The notes under the pieces: generated by a model | Databases searched by the model: none | What the model was told of the DNA's origin: nothing | Seen by the model: only the letters and a program-made list of their open reading frames with translations | Shown: in pieces, positions 59,601-64,000 of the stretch | Layout of the letters: each line of letters begins with the position of its first letter | Numbering within the stretch: the first letter of the stretch is position 1 | From: JAWKOK01 sp963698255 | GTDB taxonomy: Bacteria; Chloroflexota; Anaerolineae; Caldilineales; Caldilineaceae | NCBI GenBank assembly: GCA_963698255.1 | Contig: CAVOQD010000007.1 | Location: 22,956 to 86,955, forward strand | Reading direction: 5' to 3' | DNA: 64,000 bases | Made by a program: the position numbers and the translations under genes

Positions 59601-61301
59601 GGTAGTCACGTACCATGTCGGTGAAAAGCCAATATCCGCTGGAGGTCGTAAACGCCTGGCCGCGGCCCTCCAGCCAGACCACGCCATCAAGATGGGCATC
59701 GGATTTGCCATCGGCATTTGATTCGGCATTGGGGTCTGCATCGGGATCGACGAGCGCTTTCAGTTCGGCGATCAGGCGCGACTTGCCGACGCCGGCGTCG
59801 GCGACGATGGCTGCCAGATGGCCTTGACCCTCTTCCGCCACACCGGTCAGGATGCCATGCAGCCGCTGCAATTCCTCATCGCGCCCGATCAGCGCTGCGG
59901 ACAGGCCCTCGATGCCGCGTACTTTGGTTGGGCGGGCGCGCAGCCGCAGGACCCGATAGGCCGGCACCGGACCTTTGATGCCGGGCAACGTCGTGGCGAT
60001 CTCCTCGTAGTCGAAGGCCCCGCTTGTCGGGCGAAAGGCTCCGGCTCCGACCAGGACTTCGCCCGCTCCGGCCCGGTTGCGCAGCCGCGTGGCCAGGTTC
60101 ACCATCGGCCCCATCACGGTGAACGTCGGACGACTCGTCGCCGGCCGGCCGCCGGCAATAGGCCATGCCGCTGTTGACGCCGGCCTGCACGGCAAGTCCC
60201 CGTTCTGCCGCTGCTGCCGTGATGGCCAACGCTGCGCGTACGCCGCGTTCGGCATCGTCTTCGTGGACGCGATCCGCGCCGAAAAAGATCATCAGATCCT
60301 CGCCCGCGACCGATTGCACCTGTCCGGCGTAGGGTGCGGCCGTCTCTTTCGCAATCTCAAGCAGCCTCTGAGCGTCTTCAATCCGTTGGTCGAGCGCCGG
60401 CGTCAAATCTTCGTAGCCTGTCTCCATCAGCCCGACGCTCAACGCGGTCAAGAGGCGAATCTCGTCCAGGGCAGGAGCAGGCTCAGTCCGGCGGATTTTC
60501 GTGGTCAACCTGAACCGGCGCGACCGCAAGCGATGGCATCGGCGGTCGAGCTTGGATGGCGCTGTGCAGTGCTTCGGTCTGCACAGAGGGCGGGGCGTTC
60601 AACTCCTGTTGTAGTAGGCGGACGCACTGCTCGTACTGGCGATCGGCGAGCGCTTGTTGCCCGCACTCGGCGTAGAGCGCCATCAGACGGCGATGGTTCT
60701 CTTCGTCGAGCGGGTCCAGCGCCAGCCAACGGTGGGCGACGCTGATGGCCTCGGCATGGTTGTCCCGCGCCACATGGCCCTGAACCAGCCGCGCCAGGAC
60801 GCCGGCCATTTCAGCGCGCAGGCGTTCTGTCTCAAGTAATTGCCAGGTGTCGAAGGCGGGGCTGTCCGGCAAGGAGAAGCCGGCCAGAAAATCATCCCGG
60901 TAGAGGTCGGCGGCGCGAGCCAGCAGCGGCAGACAGTCGTCGCAGGCCTGGTCAGATGGATGTCCATGTTGGGTGCAGGTCTTCAGCAGGCGACGGAACT
61001 CGTTCACATCCAGCCATAGATTGTCGTGGTCGCCAAAGTGAACGTGGTCAGCGTCGGTGATCAGCCAATCGTCCCCAAGGGAACGATGCAGGACGTGCAG
61101 CATGCGTCGCAGATCGGCACGGGCGTCACTCGGGCTACGATCTGGCCAGAAGATGGCCATCAATTGCTCACGGCTCTGGGGTCGTCCGGCCATGGCCAGG
61201 TAGGCGGCGACGGCCAAGGCGCGGCGACGCACGATCTGCAACGGTGCGCCGTCCCGTTCGAGCCGGGGTGGGCCTAGGAGATACAGTGCGAGTCGCGACA
61301 T
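56638..61301 (-). CDS. Giant BTAD/cyclase-like/AAA ATPase/TPR regulator with DUF1349-like tail, many frameshifts
   Basis: The reading of about 1,555 residues is pieced together from many frames. Order of domains: winged-helix and BTAD (about 1-240: LALYLLGPPRLERDGAPLQI, DLYRDDFLAGFSLPDSPAFD), a class III cyclase-like domain without the usual catalytic Asp (about 275-440: GEDLMIFFGADRVHEDDAER), an AAA ATPase (Walker A DAGVGKSRLIAEL; Walker B LVLVCEDLHWAD), a TPR region (about 850-1290), and a C-terminal jelly-roll like DUF1349 (FAVELICSTADTDHLPLGGL, YLRLTWNTLSPAGIELLGC, VRALCSADGDIWYSAGEVDF). It is a large signal-sensing transcription regulator (SARP/LuxR-like). About ten frame changes occur, and in-frame stops such as near 58622 coincide with them. 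The start is at 61301. Confidence 0.78.
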
Positions 61302-61419
61302 GCACGTGATCCTTGGTTTGGGGTTGATCAGGATTCCGCTTTCATTTTATCACAGTATTCAGGTCGCGTGTTGTCCGCTATGGAAAAAGGGGGACGGTTC
61401 ATCGCACGTATGCAATTTT

Positions 61420-61701
61420 GTAGGTGCGGTTGCAACCGCACAATTCCCGAATATCCCATAGAGTCCGCAGCTTGTGCGGTTGCGAACCCATGCGCATCAA
61501 GCTAAGGCTTTAGCACGGCTTGCCGCCGGTTCAAACCGGTGGCTGCTATGGGAAGTGCGCTTCAGCGCACTGGCAAAATGGCCGAATTGTGCGCGATTGT
61601 AGGCTGCTTCAGCAGGCTTTCCGTATCAGCAGCCGGTTTGAACCGGCTGCCGGCTAGACATAAAGCTTAGCTTGATGCCTATGGGTTGCGAACCGCACCT
61701 A
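61420..61701. repeat. Nested palindromic element of about 280 bp
   Basis: Outer arms gtaggtgcggtt (61420-61431) and aaccgcacctac (61690-61701) are exact complements. Just inside, about 36 bases at 61475-61512 pair with 61661-61697 with few mismatches. The interior holds three hairpins: ccggttcaaaccgg near 61528-61541, agtgcgcttcagcgcact near 61554-61571 and cagccggtttgaaccggctg near 61630-61649. An 18-bp palindrome, gtgcggttgcaaccgcac, overlaps the left arm. No gene is present; it lies between the divergent regulator and ABM-domain genes. Confidence 0.75.
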
Positions 61702-61894
61702 CGATTGCCGAAAGTGGCCGAACCAACAACAACCTCGACCACACCTGTGCGACGGTCGTGGGACGGCTGCGCGAGTAGACTGGAGGCGAGACGGTCCATG
61801 ATGGAGTTGGCCCGGTTCGACACCGTCCCCAGGGCGTCGAACCGGGCGGCACGTCGGCGCCGGAGTTCGCCACGGTGTTCACGAGGAAAGGATG

Positions 61895-62251
61895 ATGCAA
61901 CAGCTTTTTGTCATCGCCCGCTATCGCATTCATCCCGGCAAGTTCGACCGATTCCGCCAGACCGCGGCCGAGTGTCTTGCTCTGGTGCGGTTGAAGGATG
62001 CGGGCACGTTGCGCTATGACTGGTATCTGAGCGGCGATCGCAGGCTCTGTGTCACCATCGAAACCTACACTGGATGCGAGGCCCTGCTGGGCCATGCGAC
62101 CAATCTAGGCCGCACGCTGGACAGACTAATGAGCACGGCCGATCTCTCGCTGGAACTCTACGGCACGACATCGCAGGAATTACTAGCTGAAACCGAGGAT
62201 TTGCCGATCACATTCTATTCACTATTGCAGAGCCTTGAACGAGAACAATGA
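61895..62251 (+). CDS. Antibiotic-biosynthesis-monooxygenase-domain protein
   Basis: The 118-residue protein resembles the ABM/YgiN-like dimeric ferredoxin-fold family: MQQLFVIARYRIHPGKFDRF, RQTAAECLALVRLKDAGTLR, YDWYLSGDRRLCVTIETYTG, then LGHATNLGRTLDRLMSTADL and SLELYGTTSQELL. These small proteins act as quinol monooxygenases or heme-degrading enzymes, or are of unknown role. The start is the second of two adjacent ATGs (61892, 61895), preceded by GAGGAAAGG. The TAP-like gene follows 60 bases downstream, so they may share a transcript. Confidence 0.75.
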   Translation: MQQLFVIARYRIHPGKFDRFRQTAAECLALVRLKDAGTLRYDWYLSGDRRLCVTIETYTGCEALLGHATNLGRTLDRLMSTADLSLELYGTTSQELLAETEDLPITFYSLLQSLEREQ

Positions 62252-62310
62252 GCATGATCGTCGCCCGTTTCGAATTTCGTTTATTTTTCTATAGGAAAGG
62301 AGCCCGAAGA

Positions 62311-63885
62311 ATGACAACCCTCCATCGTTTTATCAGTATGTTGATGTTGGCGGCGCTGCTCTTGAGCGTGTGTCAGCCACTCATGGAACCTGATGCCACC
62401 GGACAATTACCAGAGGAAACGATCTCAGCCGCCGATCTGCCGCTCCCACGATTCGAACCCGCCGAGTGCAAGTATCCGATCCCGGAGGGGGAAGAAATGG
62501 AATGCGGTTACCTGATCATCCCAGAGGACCGAAGTGATCCCGGTGGTCCGATGATTCGCCTGCATGTGGTGAACTTCAAGAGCTTGAGCAACAGCCCCGA
62601 GCCCGACCCAATCTTCGTGGTTCACGGCGGACCCGGCGCACCTGGCGCACTCTTCAACATGTGGTTCACGTCCGAACCTTTCGGGCCAACCTTTCGCGCC
62701 GACCGCGATGTCATCTACCTGGAGCATCGCGGTACGAATTTCTCGGAACCTGCTTTCTACTGCCCGGAATTGGCAGCAGATGTGGCCGAACTGGTGCAGA
62801 TGGGCTTCGGCGAAGAAATTGAGCATAGTGCGGCTGCTGTCCAAGCCTGTGCCGAAAGAACAAGACAAGAGGACCACAATCTCTCTGCCTACAATGCATT
62901 GGCGATAGCAGCGGACCTCGCCGATCTCCGCATCGCGCTGGGGTACGATGAGGTGAATGTCTTTGGACTTTCCTATGGTACGGTGGTCTCGATGCTCTGG
63001 ATGCATCACTATCCAGAAGGTATCCGCAGCGTCATCTTGGACTCGGTCGCGCCGCCCAATGTAAATTGGCTCGATATGCAGTTGGCAGTGGTTGATAGCG
63101 CACTGAATGCATTGTTTGAAGCCTGTGCCGCTGATCCAGCCTGTGATATGGCGTATCCTGACCTGCAAACGGTCTTCTTAACTGTGTTGGCAAAGTTACG
63201 TGAAGCGCCGGTCACAGTCGCTGTGGAAGATGGGACGGGAACAAACCATGAGATCGAAATCGACGATCAGATGTTTGTAAGCTATGTGCGTGAAGGAATG
63301 TTCTTCGGCGATGGATTTACAGGCATGCCCGCCGGCATCTATGCCGCCTATTCGGGGGACTTTGGTCCAGTCGGCGCAGCACGGCTCGGCTTCCTACAGG
63401 ATCGCCATTCCGAAACCGGCCCAGGCACATGGGGGATGTCAAAGGGCGCTTACTACACCAACATGTGTACCCTCTTTGGAAGCTTCACAGACATGGCGCA
63501 AGCTCTGGCGATCTATGATTCTGTGGAGATCGATTCCTCTGTGCATGACTGGGCAGTGACCTACATCTTGACCGATACGTTGGCGCCTTGCGAGTATTGG
63601 CAGGTCCAACCGCCGGAACCGAACATCTGGGGTCAACCTATCGAAAGCGAAAGCCCGACATTGATGTTGGCCGGCGCCTTTGACTCTGATTCCCCACCGC
63701 TATTGAGTGAAGCGTACAGAGATGCATTCGCCAATGGCTACTACTATGAGTTGCCCTTCGGGCATGTGTCGATGATGTCGCCTTGTGGGCTGGATCTGAT
63801 GGCCCAGTTCCTGGCCGATCCGACGCAGGAGCCGGATGCGTGCTGCATCGACGAAATGCCGATGAACTGGGTGTTGCCGGAATAG
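62311..63885 (+). CDS. TAP-like alpha/beta-hydrolase lipoprotein
   Basis: The intact 524-residue protein starts MTTLHRFISMLMLAALLLSV with the lipobox LLSVC-QPL, close to the signal of the 53507 gene. The single hydrolase domain has FVVHGGPGAPGALFN, HRGTNFSEPAFYCPEL, the elbow VFGLSYGTVVSML with the nucleophile Ser, a Cys-rich helical insert, GAFDSDSP with the Asp and FGHVSMMSPC with the His. It is a paralogue of the second domain of the 53507 gene, including the C-terminal TEPDxxCIDEMxxxWxLP pattern. It lies just after the ABM gene; AAAGGAG is its ribosome-binding site. Confidence 0.9.
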   Translation: MTTLHRFISMLMLAALLLSVCQPLMEPDATGQLPEETISAADLPLPRFEPAECKYPIPEGEEMECGYLIIPEDRSDPGGPMIRLHVVNFKSLSNSPEPDPIFVVHGGPGAPGALFNMWFTSEPFGPTFRADRDVIYLEHRGTNFSEPAFYCPELAADVAELVQMGFGEEIEHSAAAVQACAERTRQEDHNLSAYNALAIAADLADLRIALGYDEVNVFGLSYGTVVSMLWMHHYPEGIRSVILDSVAPPNVNWLDMQLAVVDSALNALFEACAADPACDMAYPDLQTVFLTVLAKLREAPVTVAVEDGTGTNHEIEIDDQMFVSYVREGMFFGDGFTGMPAGIYAAYSGDFGPVGAARLGFLQDRHSETGPGTWGMSKGAYYTNMCTLFGSFTDMAQALAIYDSVEIDSSVHDWAVTYILTDTLAPCEYWQVQPPEPNIWGQPIESESPTLMLAGAFDSDSPPLLSEAYRDAFANGYYYELPFGHVSMMSPCGLDLMAQFLADPTQEPDACCIDEMPMNWVLPE

Positions 63886-63903
63886 CGGAAGACGCCCAAT
63901 AAA

Positions 63904-63943
63904 GCGACTGTGGCGGCTGCACTCGTGCAGCCGCCACAGTCGC
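63904..63943. terminator. Perfect 18-bp hairpin after the TAP-like gene
   Basis: Arms 63904-63921 and 63926-63943 pair exactly around the loop ctcg. It repeats the hairpin at 55853-55892. The sequence downstream (to 64000) also resembles 55893-55948, including the family E repeat that is cut by the window edge. Confidence 0.65.
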
Positions 63944-64000
63944 GTTATAGAGTGTAGTGGGTGTGCAGAAAAAAATGGGCGCAATCATCTTCCAGGAAGC

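Noticed and set aside
61420..61701. CRISPR array
   Set aside because: The repeats are inverted and nested, not direct with regular spacers, and no cas gene is near.

Overview
The window is 64 kb of GC-rich (by eye about 58-60% G+C) bacterial DNA. It looks like an uncultured member of the Chloroflexota, probably close to the Anaerolineae/Caldilineae. This placement is inference from gene content: a very large BTAD/cyclase-like/AAA/TPR regulator with a DUF1349-type tail, a fused ChlI-ChlD chelatase protein, an F420-type luciferase-family oxidoreductase, several formylglycine-type sulfatases, and secreted proteins ending in a hydrophobic-Leu-Pro motif. No rRNA, tRNA or CRISPR array was seen.

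Layout. 1-4.7 kb: two secreted proteins, kduI, a small membrane protein and a glycoside-hydrolase remnant. 5-9.2 kb: a MacB/LolD-type ABC ATPase and permease and an SGNH-hydrolase lipoprotein. 9.3-21.1 kb: an accessory, defence-like island with a CcbP-like protein, HU, a type I restriction-modification locus (hsdS, hsdM, hsdR) interrupted by a VapBC-type module, a DUF433/DUF5615 remnant and two large unrecognised proteins. 21.3-31 kb: an Smr protein, a redoxin with an in-frame UGA (candidate selenoprotein), an RraA-like protein, two MFS transporters, a sugar nucleotidyltransferase, an ANT(6)-like enzyme, a histidine phosphatase, BrnT/BrnA and an LLM oxidoreductase. 31-40.4 kb: a minus-strand metabolic run (ribokinase-like, sulfatase, avtA, SDR, GNAT, PLP enzyme, thrC). 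40.7-46.6 kb: an uncharacterised pair (winged-helix-like protein plus Cys-rich protein), hisN-like phosphatase, TPR protein and ChlI-ChlD. 47-50 kb: ECF sigma factor, membrane anti-sigma candidate and a bactofilin-like protein with a helix-hairpin-helix tail. 50-64 kb: two divergent sulfatases, two paralogous TAP-like hydrolase lipoproteins, Uma2, the giant regulator and an ABM-domain protein.

Two features pervade the window. First, many genes are broken by one- or two-base indels while the protein similarity continues in another frame. This points mainly to uncorrected sequencing error, so gene spans below are given across the breaks. Second, the spaces between genes carry many long inverted repeats of at least six sequence families, several perfect over 13-32 bp per arm, and two lie exactly at the broken ends of gene remnants.

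The most interesting single observation is the redoxin gene at 21684-22160. Its only in-frame stop is a UGA where relatives have the catalytic Cys of a CxxC motif, and a stem-loop of bacterial SECIS geometry follows directly.
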